From the NCBI GenBank assembly GCA_020634515.1, contig JACKBL010000001.1, forward strand, positions 868,001 to 932,000: a stretch of 64,000 bases of DNA, given 5' to 3'. Positions 17,661 through 26,047 of the stretch are shown here, piece by piece (the stretch's first letter is position 1; every line of letters begins with the position of its first letter). Under the pieces are notes generated by a model. It was given only the letters and a program-made list of their open reading frames with translations, made no database searches and was not told the DNA's origin. The position numbers were made by a program, and so were the translations under genes. This DNA comes from Ardenticatenales bacterium (GTDB taxonomy: Bacteria > Chloroflexota > Anaerolineae > Promineifilales > Promineifilaceae).

Positions 17661-18539
17661 ATGACGGACGCATCTCTCCCGTTTGAGGGTGTCTTGAATA
17701 TCGACAAGCCGTTACGGCTGACGTCGCATGATGTGGTTAGCCAGGTGCGGCGGGTGGGCCATATGCGGCGGGTGGGCCATGCCGGCACGCTCGACCCCCT
17801 GGCGACCGGTGTTTTACTCATTTTTCTGGGTCGGGCCACCCGCCTCATCGAATATGTGGCGGAGCAGCGCAAAACGTACGAAACCACCATTCACCTGGGT
17901 CTGGAAACCGATACCTACGACGCCGACGGAACTGTCGTGGCGACACGGCCTGTTGCCGTGAGCGCGGCGGACGTGAGCGCGGCTTTGCACGCCTTTCGCG
18001 GTGACATAGCCCAGGTTCCGCCGATGTATTCCGCCTTGAAGAAGGATGGGCAGCCGCTGTACAAACTGGCGCGCCGGGGCATCGAAGTAGCCCGCCCCGC
18101 GCGTCCGGTGACGATTTATGAATTGGATTTGCTCTCCTGTGAACTGCCTCAGGTGCGCTTGCGGGTGGTGTGTAGTGCCGGCACATACATTCGTAGTCTG
18201 GCGCACGATCTGGGGCAAACGCTGGGCTGTGGTGGGCACGTGACTGCCCTGCGACGCACCGCCATTGGCCCGTTCACCGTGGGCGAGGCCACGCCCCTGG
18301 CCGCACTCAACCCGGAAACCTTGCCCCACTACCTGCTGCCCGGCGACGTGGCCGTGCGCCACCTGCCCCAGATGACGCTTTCCGCCGAGGAAGCGGCGCA
18401 CCTGCGCCAGGGCCGTCGCTGGCCGCGCCTGCCGCGCCAGCCGGAAGCGCCGCTGGCGCGGGTCTATGACGAAGTGGGGACGTTTTTGGGATTGGCGGCT
18501 GCCGCGGACGGCGAATGGCAGCCGCGCAAGGTGTTTTGA
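17661..18539 (+). CDS. truB: tRNA pseudouridine(55) synthase TruB
   Basis: 292 residues from the ATG at 17661 (MTDASLPFEGVLNIDKP). TruB makes pseudouridine 55 in the T-loop of tRNAs. The motif GHAGTLDPLATGVL carries the catalytic aspartate (about Asp45), and YSALKKDGQPLYKLARRG is the second conserved block. A C-terminal part (residues ~230-292) has some PUA-like features. Just before the catalytic loop the DNA shows two near-identical 15-bp stretches encoding RRVGH, but the protein length there is normal. It is the last gene of the operon; ribF, often next, is not present. Confidence 0.96.
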   Translation: MTDASLPFEGVLNIDKPLRLTSHDVVSQVRRVGHMRRVGHAGTLDPLATGVLLIFLGRATRLIEYVAEQRKTYETTIHLGLETDTYDADGTVVATRPVAVSAADVSAALHAFRGDIAQVPPMYSALKKDGQPLYKLARRGIEVARPARPVTIYELDLLSCELPQVRLRVVCSAGTYIRSLAHDLGQTLGCGGHVTALRRTAIGPFTVGEATPLAALNPETLPHYLLPGDVAVRHLPQMTLSAEEAAHLRQGRRWPRLPRQPEAPLARVYDEVGTFLGLAAAADGEWQPRKVF

Positions 18540-18575
18540 GCGCCATCCGACTGCGATTATTGCGATTACGATTGA

Positions 18576-18653
18576 GTTCACTGAAAAAACCGGGTTTTTC
18601 GAGTGTCCGGCCGAAATAACCAGAGTGGTTCATGTGTAAAAACCCGGTTTTTG
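18576..18653 (+). repeat. Dispersed element, family C, copy 1
   Basis: GTTCACTGAAAAAACCGGGTTTTT, then about 30 bp, then GGTTCATGTGTAAAAACCCGGTTTTT (each shown in part: key block AAAAACCCGGTTTTT). The two A/T-flanked CCGG blocks can pair with each other or fold alone. A second copy lies inverted at 32272-32336. The position after truB would let it act as a terminator. Confidence 0.7.
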
Positions 18654-18685
18654 GCCTTTTTTCAGTAGAGTCACGATTTAGGACG

Positions 18686-19330
18686 ATGAGAAAATACTTT
18701 ATTACGATTGCCGGCAACGTCGGCGTCGGCAAATCCACACTCACGCAACGACTGGCGGATCGGCTCGGTTGGGACCCCGTGTTTGAGGCCGTTGCCGAAA
18801 ATCCCTACCTGGCGGATTTCTATGAAGACATGAGCCGCTGGAGCTTCCACTCGCAGATTTTCTTTCTGGCGCGCCGATTGCAGCAGCACCACCATCTGTT
18901 GCAGCGGGGCGGTTCCGTGCTGCAAGACCGCAGCGTCTATGAAGATGCGGAGATATTCGCGCGTAACTTGTTTGAGCAGGGGCACATGAGCCGGCGTGAC
19001 TGGCAAAACTACCTGGAACTGTACCAGACGTTGTCGCAGATGCTCCAGCCGCCCCATCTCGTCGTTTATCTGCGCGCGTCCGTACCCACGCTGCGCCGCC
19101 GTATTCAGCAGCGCGGGCGCAGTTATGAGCAATCCATTTCTGATGCTTATTTGTCGCAACTCAATCGGTTGTATGAGGAGTGGGTGACGGGTTTTACGCT
19201 GTCTCCGGTGCTGACGGTGGAGACGGATAACCTGGACTATGTGCAGCGGGATCAGGACCTGGAGCTTATCTGGGGCCGTATTCAGGATCGATTGCACGGG
19301 AAGGATTTTCTGGCATTGGGGGGAGCGTGA
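18686..19330 (+). CDS. Deoxynucleoside kinase
   Basis: 214 residues from the ATG at 18686 (MRKYFITIAGNVGVGKS). It phosphorylates deoxynucleosides in the salvage pathway, using a nucleoside triphosphate. The P-loop GNVGVGKST is at residues 10-18. FHSQIFFLARRL, then the substrate-loop motif QDRSVYEDAEIFA with the catalytic-type D-R-S, and the LID region RRRIQQRGRSYEQSIS with Arg residues, are all in the order seen in the dCK/dGK family. Specificity (dG, dA or dC) cannot be told. It stands alone between repeat C and repeat B elements. Confidence 0.9.
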   Translation: MRKYFITIAGNVGVGKSTLTQRLADRLGWDPVFEAVAENPYLADFYEDMSRWSFHSQIFFLARRLQQHHHLLQRGGSVLQDRSVYEDAEIFARNLFEQGHMSRRDWQNYLELYQTLSQMLQPPHLVVYLRASVPTLRRRIQQRGRSYEQSISDAYLSQLNRLYEEWVTGFTLSPVLTVETDNLDYVQRDQDLELIWGRIQDRLHGKDFLALGGA

Positions 19331-19350
19331 AAATGCCGGCACATAAATCA

Positions 19351-19443
19351 AGTTAGCGGAAATGTACGGACAGCGGCTATCTATGATAGCTTGGCACTAA
19401 CCGTCCGTAAAAAGTGTGCAGTTGTTTTCGGACGGCTACTTAG
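19351..19443. repeat. Dispersed hairpin element, family B, truncated copy
   Basis: Contains the right half of the B1 hairpin (TTAGCGGAAATGTACGGACAGC), a small palindrome GGCTATCTATGATAGC, and the full B2 hairpin (AACCGTCCG ... CGGACGG). The left arm of B1 is missing. Confidence 0.7.
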
Positions 19444-19601
19444 CCGCGACCTTGACGGCGAAAGGGTTTGCGGATGTCCAGGTTTTCGCCGACAGTGATG
19501 AACCGGACATTCACGACGCGGGGCGTCTGTTTTTCCGCGCCCAATCGCCGCCCTCCAAAAAACTGGCAAGAGTCAATGAACAACCTATAATATCCGTATG
19601 A
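19443..19601 (+). pseudogene. Possible relic: C-terminus of a methyltransferase-like protein
   Basis: An open segment without its own start reads LAATLTAKGFADVQVFADSD, then EPDIHDAGRLFFRA. This looks like the final strand-helix-strand of a class I SAM-dependent methyltransferase, joined directly to the end of a B element. There is no ribosome site or body, and the frame ends across the start codon of the haem A synthase. Weak call: the resemblance is by eye only. Confidence 0.3.
19563..19591 (+). promoter_or_regulatory. Promoter of haem A synthase, apparently leaderless
   Basis: CTGGCA at 19563-19568, a 17-bp spacer and TATAAT at 19586-19591. The ATG of the next gene starts at 19598, six bases after the -10 box, which is where transcription should begin. 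No Shine-Dalgarno is visible. Confidence 0.65.
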
Positions 19602-20557
19602 CACAATCACGTTTCTCCAAATACGCCTGGTTTGTTCTGGCCTTCAACGTGGCCGTAGTTTTGTGGGGCGCGTACGTGCGGGCCACGGGATCGGGTGCCG
19701 GCTGCGGGCAGCATTGGCCGCTGTGCAACGGCGTCGTCGTGCCGCGCGCGGCGCGCATTGAGACACTGGTGGAATACAGCCATCGCTTGAGCAGCGCACT
19801 GGCGGGTGTTTTTGTTCTCATCCTGCTGGTTTGGGCTTTCCGCGCCTATGAGAAGGGGCATGTCGTCCGCCGTGGAGCCGTCTTCTCCACCATCTTCATC
19901 CTCACCGAAGGATTGGTGGGCGCGGGACTGGTTCTCTTTGAACTGGTGGCGCACAATCAATCGCTGGCGCGCGTCTATGCCGTCAGTCTTCACCTGATCA
20001 ACACCTTCATCTTAATCGCCTTCCTCGCCCTGACGGCGTGGTGGGCTTCCGGCGGTCAGCCGTTGCGCCTGCGTGGGCGCGGCGGGATGCTGTGGACACT
20101 GGTGATTGGCGTGGTGGGCATGTTTGCCCTGGGGGTGTCCGGGGCGATTACGGCGCTGGGGGACACGCTCTTCCCCGCCGGATCGCTGGCGGAAGGGTTG
20201 CAACAGGATTTTGCGGCAACGGCGCATTTCCTGGTGCGGCTGCGTGTCTGGCATCCGGTGGTGGCGATTGTGGTGGGGCTGTATCTGGCGGTGATTGCCG
20301 GCATTTTCCGTGCCGAATTCCAGGGCAACAAACTGCGCGCGCTCACTCGTGCCGTCCAGATCACCTTTATCGTCCAACTCATCGCCGGGTTCGTTAACGT
20401 CCTCCTGTTGGCTCCCGTCTGGATGCAAATGCTGCACCTGCTACTGGCCGACGCCCTCTGGATTCTGCTGGTCCTCACGTCGGCCTCCCTGCTGGCCGCG
20501 GACGCGCCCCAACCTGTTGTGGCTGCCGGCGTGGCGCGCACCGTGAGCGGAGATTGA
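19598..20557 (+). CDS. ctaA: Haem A synthase (CtaA/COX15)
   Basis: 319 residues with eight hydrophobic segments in two four-helix halves. It oxidises the methyl group of haem O to give haem A for aa3-type oxidases. Seen: an early loop GSGAGCGQHWPLCNG with the Cys pair typical of the extracytoplasmic loop, EYSHRLSSALAG with a haem-ligand-type His, and YAVSLHLINTFIL with a second His; the second half has HFLVRLRVWHPVVAI and QMLHLLLADALW. No oxidase or haem O synthase gene is in the window. The transcript seems leaderless. DUF72 follows 4 bp later. Confidence 0.93.
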   Translation: MTQSRFSKYAWFVLAFNVAVVLWGAYVRATGSGAGCGQHWPLCNGVVVPRAARIETLVEYSHRLSSALAGVFVLILLVWAFRAYEKGHVVRRGAVFSTIFILTEGLVGAGLVLFELVAHNQSLARVYAVSLHLINTFILIAFLALTAWWASGGQPLRLRGRGGMLWTLVIGVVGMFALGVSGAITALGDTLFPAGSLAEGLQQDFAATAHFLVRLRVWHPVVAIVVGLYLAVIAGIFRAEFQGNKLRALTRAVQITFIVQLIAGFVNVLLLAPVWMQMLHLLLADALWILLVLTSASLLAADAPQPVVAAGVARTVSGD

Positions 20558-20561
20558 GCGC

Positions 20562-21317
20562 ATGAATACCCCGGTGTACTATGTGGGCACGATGGGGTAC
20601 GCTTATCCAGATTGGCGCGACGGGGTGTTCTATCCTGCCGGCATTCCCCGCCAAAACTACCTCGCCTACTACAGCCAACGCTTCAACGCCGTGGAAATGG
20701 ACAACACCTTTTACGGCATCCCCCGCGCCACCTCCGTCCAACGTTGGGCCAGCTTCACCCCGGACAACTTCATCTTCTGCCCCAAAACCCCGCGCACCAT
20801 CACCCACGACCTGCGCCTGAATGAGGCGGCCCGCGCCCAGATGGACATCTTCCTGCAAACCGTACGCCTCTTTGGCGCAAAACTCGGCCCCATTTTGCTG
20901 CAGTTTCCTCCCGATTTTACCCATGAAGACGGGGACGCCCTGGCCCGATTCTTGCCCTACCTGCCCCCCGATCTGCGCTTCACCGTCGAATTTCGTCACC
21001 GCTCCTGGTACAAGCGCAGCACCTCGGAACTCCTGCAAACGTACGGCGTCGCCTGGACCTCCACCGACTACATCTACATGCCGCGACAGGTCCACGCCAC
21101 GGCGGATTTCGTCTACCTGCGCCTGCTGGGGCGGCATGGCAGCTATGCGCGCAAAGTGGCCGAACAGATAGACACCACCCCCAGGCTGCAATGGTGGTGG
21201 CAGGAGATGCTGCCCCACCTGCCACACATGCGCGCCGTCTACGTTTTCGCCAACAACGACTACGCCGGCTTCTCCCCCGCCACCTGCGAGACATTTCTGG
21301 GGATAATGAATGGTTGA
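20562..21317 (+). CDS. DUF72 (YecE-like) family protein
   Basis: 251 residues of the TIM-barrel-like DUF72 family, whose biochemical role is not known. Family features: YYVGTMGYAYPDWRDGVFY at the start, NAVEMDNTFYGIPRATSVQRW, FIFCPKTPRTITHD, LLQFPPDFTHED and VEFRHRSWY, then a late VYVFANNDYAGFSP. These match conserved polar positions in the barrel. It begins 4 bp after ctaA and is probably cotranscribed. The gene is full length. Confidence 0.9.
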   Translation: MNTPVYYVGTMGYAYPDWRDGVFYPAGIPRQNYLAYYSQRFNAVEMDNTFYGIPRATSVQRWASFTPDNFIFCPKTPRTITHDLRLNEAARAQMDIFLQTVRLFGAKLGPILLQFPPDFTHEDGDALARFLPYLPPDLRFTVEFRHRSWYKRSTSELLQTYGVAWTSTDYIYMPRQVHATADFVYLRLLGRHGSYARKVAEQIDTTPRLQWWWQEMLPHLPHMRAVYVFANNDYAGFSPATCETFLGIMNG

Positions 21318-21357
21318 TGGCTGTGCCCGGTAGTTGGTCGCGCCCCGTGCCACTCTC

Positions 21358-21386
21358 TTGACGTTTACCTCTGGACACACTACACT
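21358..21386 (+). promoter_or_regulatory. Promoter of PP2C gene, apparently leaderless
   Basis: TTGACG at 21358-21363, a 17-bp spacer and TACACT at 21381-21386. The ATG begins at 21394, seven bases after the -10 box. No Shine-Dalgarno is present. Confidence 0.6.
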
Positions 21387-21393
21387 CCCCATT

Positions 21394-22326
21394 ATGACCA
21401 ACCTGGGCCAGATTGACGCCTTCCTGGTGACGGATAAAGGGCAGGTGCGCGACTTGAACGAAGATTATTTCATCGCGCAAGAACCCGCGACCCCGACGGA
21501 AGAAATAGCAAACGGTTGGCTCTACATCGTTGCCGACGGCGTCGGCGGCGCGGATGCGGGCGAAGTCGCCAGCGAATATGCTTCGCAGCGTACCCTGCAC
21601 CATTTCCTGGCTCATGCAGATGAGAATGACTGGGGACAGCGACTTTACCAGGCGATGCAGGCCGCCAATACGGATTTGCGGGCGATGGCGGCCAGCCAAA
21701 ACAGCAATGCCCGCGGCATGGCGACAACAATGGTTGCCGTGCTCATTCACGAGCACGACGCCGTCATCGCTAACGTGGGCGACAGCCGTGGTTACCTCTG
21801 GCGGCAGGGAGAGATCCGCCAGATTACCAAAGATCAGAGCCTGGTGGCTCGTCTGGTGGAAGAAGGGGCCATTACGGCGGAACAGGCGCAAAACCACCGT
21901 CACAAGAACATTATTCTGTTTAGCCTTGGTTCCGAGCGCCAACCGCGAATTGATCTGTTTCCCGTGCCTCTGGCAGACGGAGATATTTTACTGCTCTGTT
22001 CCGATGGGTTGATTCGTCATGTGGCGGACGAGGAAATGGCGGCGACGTTGGCGCTGACGCAAGATGCCGCCGCTGCCGCGCGGCAACTGCTGCGCATGGC
22101 GTATGACCGTGGCGGCGAAGATAACATCAGCGTCGCCGTGATTCGGTTTCGCCCGGAGTCCATGCGTCGGCAACCTTTGGTTGCGCCGCCCGCCGACGAG
22201 ACGCACCCGGCGGCGGATGAAGGGCAGTCTGGCGCGAATCGGACTTTTCTCTGGTTGTATACCGCGTTTCTGTGCCTCGCGCAAAGTGTCCTCATCTTTC
22301 TTGTCTGGCTTCTTCTGCAAAATTGA
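21394..22326 (+). CDS. Membrane-anchored PP2C-type protein phosphatase
   Basis: 310 residues. PP2C enzymes remove phosphate from Ser/Thr using two metal ions. Motifs in order: DKGQVRDLNEDYF (first Asp region), VADGVGGADAGE, GMATTMVAVLIH, VGDSRGYLWRQGE, and LLCSDGLIRHVADEE with the metal-binding SDG; GGEDNISVAVIRF near residue 240 completes the site. A single hydrophobic helix at the C-terminus (LWLYTAFLCLAQSVLIFLVW) anchors it in the membrane with the catalytic domain in the cytoplasm. No Ser/Thr kinase partner is in the window. Confidence 0.93.
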   Translation: MTNLGQIDAFLVTDKGQVRDLNEDYFIAQEPATPTEEIANGWLYIVADGVGGADAGEVASEYASQRTLHHFLAHADENDWGQRLYQAMQAANTDLRAMAASQNSNARGMATTMVAVLIHEHDAVIANVGDSRGYLWRQGEIRQITKDQSLVARLVEEGAITAEQAQNHRHKNIILFSLGSERQPRIDLFPVPLADGDILLLCSDGLIRHVADEEMAATLALTQDAAAAARQLLRMAYDRGGEDNISVAVIRFRPESMRRQPLVAPPADETHPAADEGQSGANRTFLWLYTAFLCLAQSVLIFLVWLLLQN

Positions 22327-22491
22327 CATCAGGCTTTGCGCCTGAATTTGTGGCACACCCAGCCGAAAAGCGCATGCTTTTGGGAATTTGGGTTGTGTCT
22401 GTTGTGGTTTGTGCCGGCATTTGACAGTTGACAGTTTGTAGTTGACTGTTGATAGTTGGCAGCCCCCTATAACCATGTAGGAGTACACCTT

Positions 22492-24129
22492 ATGAGTTCA
22501 AAATTACGCATAATCCCATTAGGAGGATGCGGCGAAATCGGCAAAAACATGACAGTCTTGGAGTATGAGGACGAGATTTTGGTGGTAGATGCCGGCATCA
22601 TGTTTCCCGAAAACGACATGCTCGGCATTGACGCCATCATCCCCGACTACAACTACCTCCTCGACAAAGCCGACAAAATCAAAGCCATCCTCATCACCCA
22701 CGGGCACGAAGACCACATCGGAGCCATTGGCCACCTCATGGCCGACATCGACGCCCCCATCTACGCCACCCCCCTCACCGTCGGCCTCATCGAAGTCAAA
22801 CTCCGCCGCGCCAACCTGCTGCACCACGTCACCCTGCGCACCATGCAAGCCGGTGACGCCTTCGCCATCGGCGCCTTCCTCATCGAACCCTTCCATGTTG
22901 CCCACAGCATCCCCGACTGCGTGGGCTTTGGCATCACCACCCCCGTGGGCATCGTCGTGCACACCGGCGACTACAAATTCGACCACACCCCCTCCGACGG
23001 CTGGCCGCCCGACTTCGCCAAACTGGCCGAGTTCTCCATGCGCGGCGTCCTCTGCCTCCTCGCCGACAGCACCAACGCCGAACGTCCCGGCTGGACTCCC
23101 TCCGAGACCGTGATCACCGAGGCATTCGACCGCCTCTTCCAACAAGCTCGCGGGCGCATCATCATCGCCACCTTTGCCTCCCTCATCTCACGTATCCAAC
23201 TCGTCGCCGACATGGCCCAAAAATATGGCCGCAAACTGGCGATCACGGGGCGCTCCATGCGCGAAAACACGAAAATGGCCCGCCGTCTCGGCTACCTGGA
23301 AATCCCCGAAGACCTGCTTATCGACATCAATGACGCCGCCCGCCTCCCGGCGCACCAGGTCGCCATCATGGCTACCGGCTCCCAGGGCGAACCCACCGCC
23401 GTGCTGGGGCGGCTGGCCATGGGCGACCATCGCACTTTGCGTGTCCAGCAGGGGGATACCGTCGTCCTTTCCGCCCATCCCATTCCGGGCAACGAAGAGA
23501 TGATCCACCGGATCATCAATCGCCTGATGCAGCGCGGCGCGGACGTTCTCTACGATGCCATCGCCCTGGTGCATGTCTCCGGGCATGCCGCCAGCGAAGA
23601 AATGAAGCTGATGATTAACCTGGTGCGCCCTCGCTTCTTCGTGCCCATTCATGGCGAGCTGCGCCACCTGCGCCAGCACGCCAGAATGGCGCAGGAACTG
23701 GGCATTCCCGCGGAAAACATCGCCGTGGTAGAAAATGGAACCGTATTGGAACTGGACGACCGCTCCCTCGCCGTTGGACCGCGCATCCCTGGCGGCTATG
23801 TGTTCGTTGACGGGGCCAGCGTGGGCGAAATTGGAAGCTCCGTGATGCGCGATCGGGAACAACTGGCGCAAAATGGTTTCTTCCTGGCCGTTGCCACGCT
23901 GGGGCGTGAAAACAAGCTCATCGGCCAGCCGGAGTTCATTTCACGCGGATTCGCCAATCTGGACGAAACGCCGGAGTTGCTGCAAGGGGCCGTCGATACG
24001 GTAGCCCGCGTTATCAGCCAGTTCGGCAGCAGTCAGGACAGGCTCTCATCCCGTATTGAAGACGCACTGGGTCGCTACCTGTACGCGGAGACGGGTCGCC
24101 GTCCCCTGGTGTACGTTGTGCTGCGCTAG
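22492..24129 (+). CDS. rnj: Ribonuclease J
   Basis: 545 residues from the ATG at 22492, preceded by TAGGAG. RNase J is a metallo-beta-lactamase-fold enzyme with endo- and 5'-3' exonuclease activity on RNA. The zinc motif ITHGHEDHIGA is near residue 70, followed by HVAHSIPDC, HTGDYKFD, LADSTNAERPG and the beta-CASP block GRSMRENTKMA; GHAASEEMKLM and the ARPRFFVPIHGE-like RPRFFVPIHGELRHL complete the core. A C-terminal domain of about 100 residues matches the family. A run of short TTGAC/TTGAT repeats lies upstream (22420-22460), in which I cannot fix a promoter. Confidence 0.95.
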   Translation: MSSKLRIIPLGGCGEIGKNMTVLEYEDEILVVDAGIMFPENDMLGIDAIIPDYNYLLDKADKIKAILITHGHEDHIGAIGHLMADIDAPIYATPLTVGLIEVKLRRANLLHHVTLRTMQAGDAFAIGAFLIEPFHVAHSIPDCVGFGITTPVGIVVHTGDYKFDHTPSDGWPPDFAKLAEFSMRGVLCLLADSTNAERPGWTPSETVITEAFDRLFQQARGRIIIATFASLISRIQLVADMAQKYGRKLAITGRSMRENTKMARRLGYLEIPEDLLIDINDAARLPAHQVAIMATGSQGEPTAVLGRLAMGDHRTLRVQQGDTVVLSAHPIPGNEEMIHRIINRLMQRGADVLYDAIALVHVSGHAASEEMKLMINLVRPRFFVPIHGELRHLRQHARMAQELGIPAENIAVVENGTVLELDDRSLAVGPRIPGGYVFVDGASVGEIGSSVMRDREQLAQNGFFLAVATLGRENKLIGQPEFISRGFANLDETPELLQGAVDTVARVISQFGSSQDRLSSRIEDALGRYLYAETGRRPLVYVVLR

Positions 24130-24142
24130 CAGCCCCGCGTGG

Positions 24143-25126
24143 CTACGAATCCTGGTTGGCGTCGTGGCGGGCAGCCTGGCGCTGCCGCCAACGCCAGATC
24201 AGCCCCACCGGATAGCCCAACATTTTGGCGACATCCCCTACCAATCGCACGATGGGGATGAGGGCGAACGCGCGTGTGCGCGCCGCGGGTGACCACCCTT
24301 CCGTGAGCGGCCACAGCCGCTCCGCGGGACGGCGGCAGTAGGCGGCTCCCCCGCCGCAGAGCAGCAGCCAACCCCATTTCCGCCCCTGCCAGAGCAGCCG
24401 CCCAATGAAGGGCAGCGCCAGCAGATAAGTCATGTAGCGGACCAGGTGGCGTTTGGCCCACAGGTTGGCCTTGCCATCGCCGCGTGCGTACAGGTAATAC
24501 TGCCGGGCAAATGCACGCAGGCTGCGGCGAGGACGGTAATAGGCGACAGCGTTGGGGGCAAAGGCAAAACTGCCAAAGAGTTGGCGCAGATTCAGGTCAA
24601 AAATCAGGTCTTCGCAATAGTCGAGCCATTCCGGGTAGCCGCCCGCGGCGGCCCAGGCGGCTTTCTGGAAGGCAATGGAGCGGCTGGACGGGAGAAAATC
24701 GGTGGGGTTGATGTCGTCGCGGTCGGGTAGCACAGTCGCGCCCAAGACGACTTCAAAATCCGTGTAGGGATCGGCTTCAAACCAGCCGCTGACGACGGAA
24801 ACGTTCCGTTCCTCTATGGGGCGCACCAATTCGCGCAGCCAATCTGGAGAAAGAACGACGCCGCCATCCGTGCCGGCAATCACCTCTCCAGTCGCCGCCG
24901 CAATCGCCCGATTACGCCCTTCGCTGATGTTGGCTCCCGGAGCCGAAATAATCTTAATGGGCAGCCATTGCTGATACAGGGTGAGAATATCCAGCGTCTC
25001 GTCGCTGGATCCCCCATCACAAACCACAATCTCATCCGGCCACAGGCTCTGGTGCATGAGGGAATCCAACAGGTGCGGAAGGGTGGCGGCTTCGTTTTTG
25101 ACAGTCAAAATGACGGATACAGACAT
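24143..25126 (-). CDS. Family 2 glycosyltransferase
   Basis: 327 residues. The GT-A fold N-terminal part reads VSVILTVKNEAATLPHLLDS, EIVVCDGGSSDETLDIL, ISEGRNRAIAAATGEVIAG and then TDGGVVLSPDW, in place of the usual DxD metal-binding segment. ECxD-like acceptor-side acidic residues appear in LDYCEDLIFDLNLRQ, and FARQYYLYARGDGKANLW is a QxxRW-like region. The C-terminal third has one or two hydrophobic stretches (YLLALPFIGRLLW) suggesting membrane association. The acceptor is unknown. It converges with the RNase J gene with 13 bp between stops. Confidence 0.88.
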   Translation of the reverse strand: MSVSVILTVKNEAATLPHLLDSLMHQSLWPDEIVVCDGGSSDETLDILTLYQQWLPIKIISAPGANISEGRNRAIAAATGEVIAGTDGGVVLSPDWLRELVRPIEERNVSVVSGWFEADPYTDFEVVLGATVLPDRDDINPTDFLPSSRSIAFQKAAWAAAGGYPEWLDYCEDLIFDLNLRQLFGSFAFAPNAVAYYRPRRSLRAFARQYYLYARGDGKANLWAKRHLVRYMTYLLALPFIGRLLWQGRKWGWLLLCGGGAAYCRRPAERLWPLTEGWSPAARTRAFALIPIVRLVGDVAKMLGYPVGLIWRWRQRQAARHDANQDS

Positions 25127-25317
25127 AGTGCATGCTCGAAGTGAGTGACGCCGACTGTGCCGGCAACGGAAAAATGGACGGGCAGAAGCCGGGATCCCCG
25201 GCAGCCGTGCCCAGAGAACTCAGTTGATATGGCAAAAGTGACCTGCCTACCCCTAAAACACGGAACCGACGTGGTTAGTTACGAGGGGGAGAGGCCTAAT
25301 AGGACCATCATATCACG

Positions 25318-25346
25318 TTGGCACTTTTCCGCGTGGCAGATATAAT
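25318..25346 (+). promoter_or_regulatory. Promoter of tRNA-Val
   Basis: TTGGCA at 25318-25323, a 17-bp spacer and TATAAT at 25341-25346. The predicted start is near 25353, eight bases before the mature tRNA. Confidence 0.8.
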
Positions 25347-25360
25347 GACACGGTTCTCTC

Positions 25361-25434
25361 GGGCGCTTAGCTCAGTTGGTCAGAGCACTTCGTTTACACC
25401 GAAGGGGTCGGGGGTTCGAGTCCCTCAGCGCCCA
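25361..25434 (+). tRNA. tRNA-Val (anticodon TAC)
   Basis: Acceptor arms GGGCGCT and AGCGCCC pair perfectly, with discriminator A at 25434. The D arm (GCTCAGTTGGTCAGAGC), an anticodon stem CTTCG/CGAAG around the loop TTTACAC (anticodon TAC), and the T arm GGGGGTTCGAGTCCCTC are intact. The 3' CCA is not encoded. It is a single tRNA with its own promoter. Confidence 0.97.
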
Positions 25435-25646
25435 CAGAATTGACCTGTACGTGCCAGGCTATCTCCAATCCATTTCTGGCAACGGCGCAAGATTGCCGCC
25501 GTTGCCACGATGAAGTCGGTTCCTGAAAATAGATGCTCACGATGGCTCCCCCGCGGCACATTTTCTTGGTGTGCTGGTCAATTTTTGTGCCTGTTGCGCA
25601 AATCTTGGTCTGATTCGTGGGCAGGACGCACATACACACCCATTTC

Positions 25647-25731
25647 GTAACTATTCACGTCTCCGAGAGATTGGACCAATTTTGTAGACATCAATAAGAT
25701 TCAACCAGAGCAAATTGGTCCAATCTGGGCA
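25647..25731 (-). repeat. Dispersed hairpin element, family A, diverged copy 2
   Basis: GTAACTATTCACGTCTCC, then AGATTGGACCAATTTT and AAATTGGTCCAATCTG as perfect inner arms. The loop has drifted from the other copies, so this is an older insertion. It lies in a 613-bp gene-free stretch (25435-26047) after the tRNA. Confidence 0.7.
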
Positions 25732-25807
25732 GATGACCTGTATAGTCACCCCATTTCTTGCCTTTGATCTGACCCTAACTGGTCGTGTTTGTAAATCGAC
25801 GCAGCTT

Positions 25808-25836
25808 TTGCCCGACTTTTTTCACTCTGTTATAAT
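25808..25836 (+). promoter_or_regulatory. Promoter of the cytochrome bc operon
   Basis: TTGCCC at 25808-25813, a 17-bp spacer and TATAAT at 25831-25836. The predicted start near 25843 gives a leader of about 205 nt before the Rieske gene. Confidence 0.75.
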
Positions 25837-25927
25837 GCGATTGTGATAAAAAGTACAGACGCGGCCAGATGCCAACATAACGTGCAATGTTGGCCCAGCA
25901 AATTAAACTTCAACAATATTTTTCCGT

Positions 25928-26019
25928 GACTGTTCGGTTTTTGCGCAAGACCTGCCAGGTTTCACCTGTTCATGAGAGATCGTTTCTCGAAGAAACCTGA
26001 TAGGTCTAGGTGAACAGTC
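25928..26019 (+). promoter_or_regulatory. Structured 5' leader of the bc operon with competing stems
   Basis: GACCTGCCAGGTTTC (25949) pairs with GAAACCTGATAGGTC (25992), 13 of 15 matching. The 3' segment TGAACAGTC (26011-26019) can pair either with GACTGTTC (25928-25935) or with CTGTTCA (25966-25972), not both. A small GAGA/TCTC hairpin sits in the middle. The whole lies about 15 nt before the AGGAG of the first gene. It may be regulatory, or just another dispersed repeat. Confidence 0.4.
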
Positions 26020-26047
26020 GCAATTTTCCATTCAGGAGAATGATTTT

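Noticed and set aside
17745..17780. Insertion in TruB suggested by the repeated RRVGH
   Set aside because: The number of residues between the conserved blocks is the usual one; the resemblance is a chance or conversion event without length change.
18686..19330. Thymidylate or adenylate kinase
   Set aside because: The QDRSVYED block and overall order fit the deoxynucleoside kinase family, and the nucleoside monophosphate kinase signatures are missing.
25394..25639. 81-residue frame on the minus strand ending in GAEGLEPPTPSV
   Set aside because: Its end is the reverse complement of tRNA-Val; this GLEPPTP-type ending is a well-known false protein seen at many tRNA genes.
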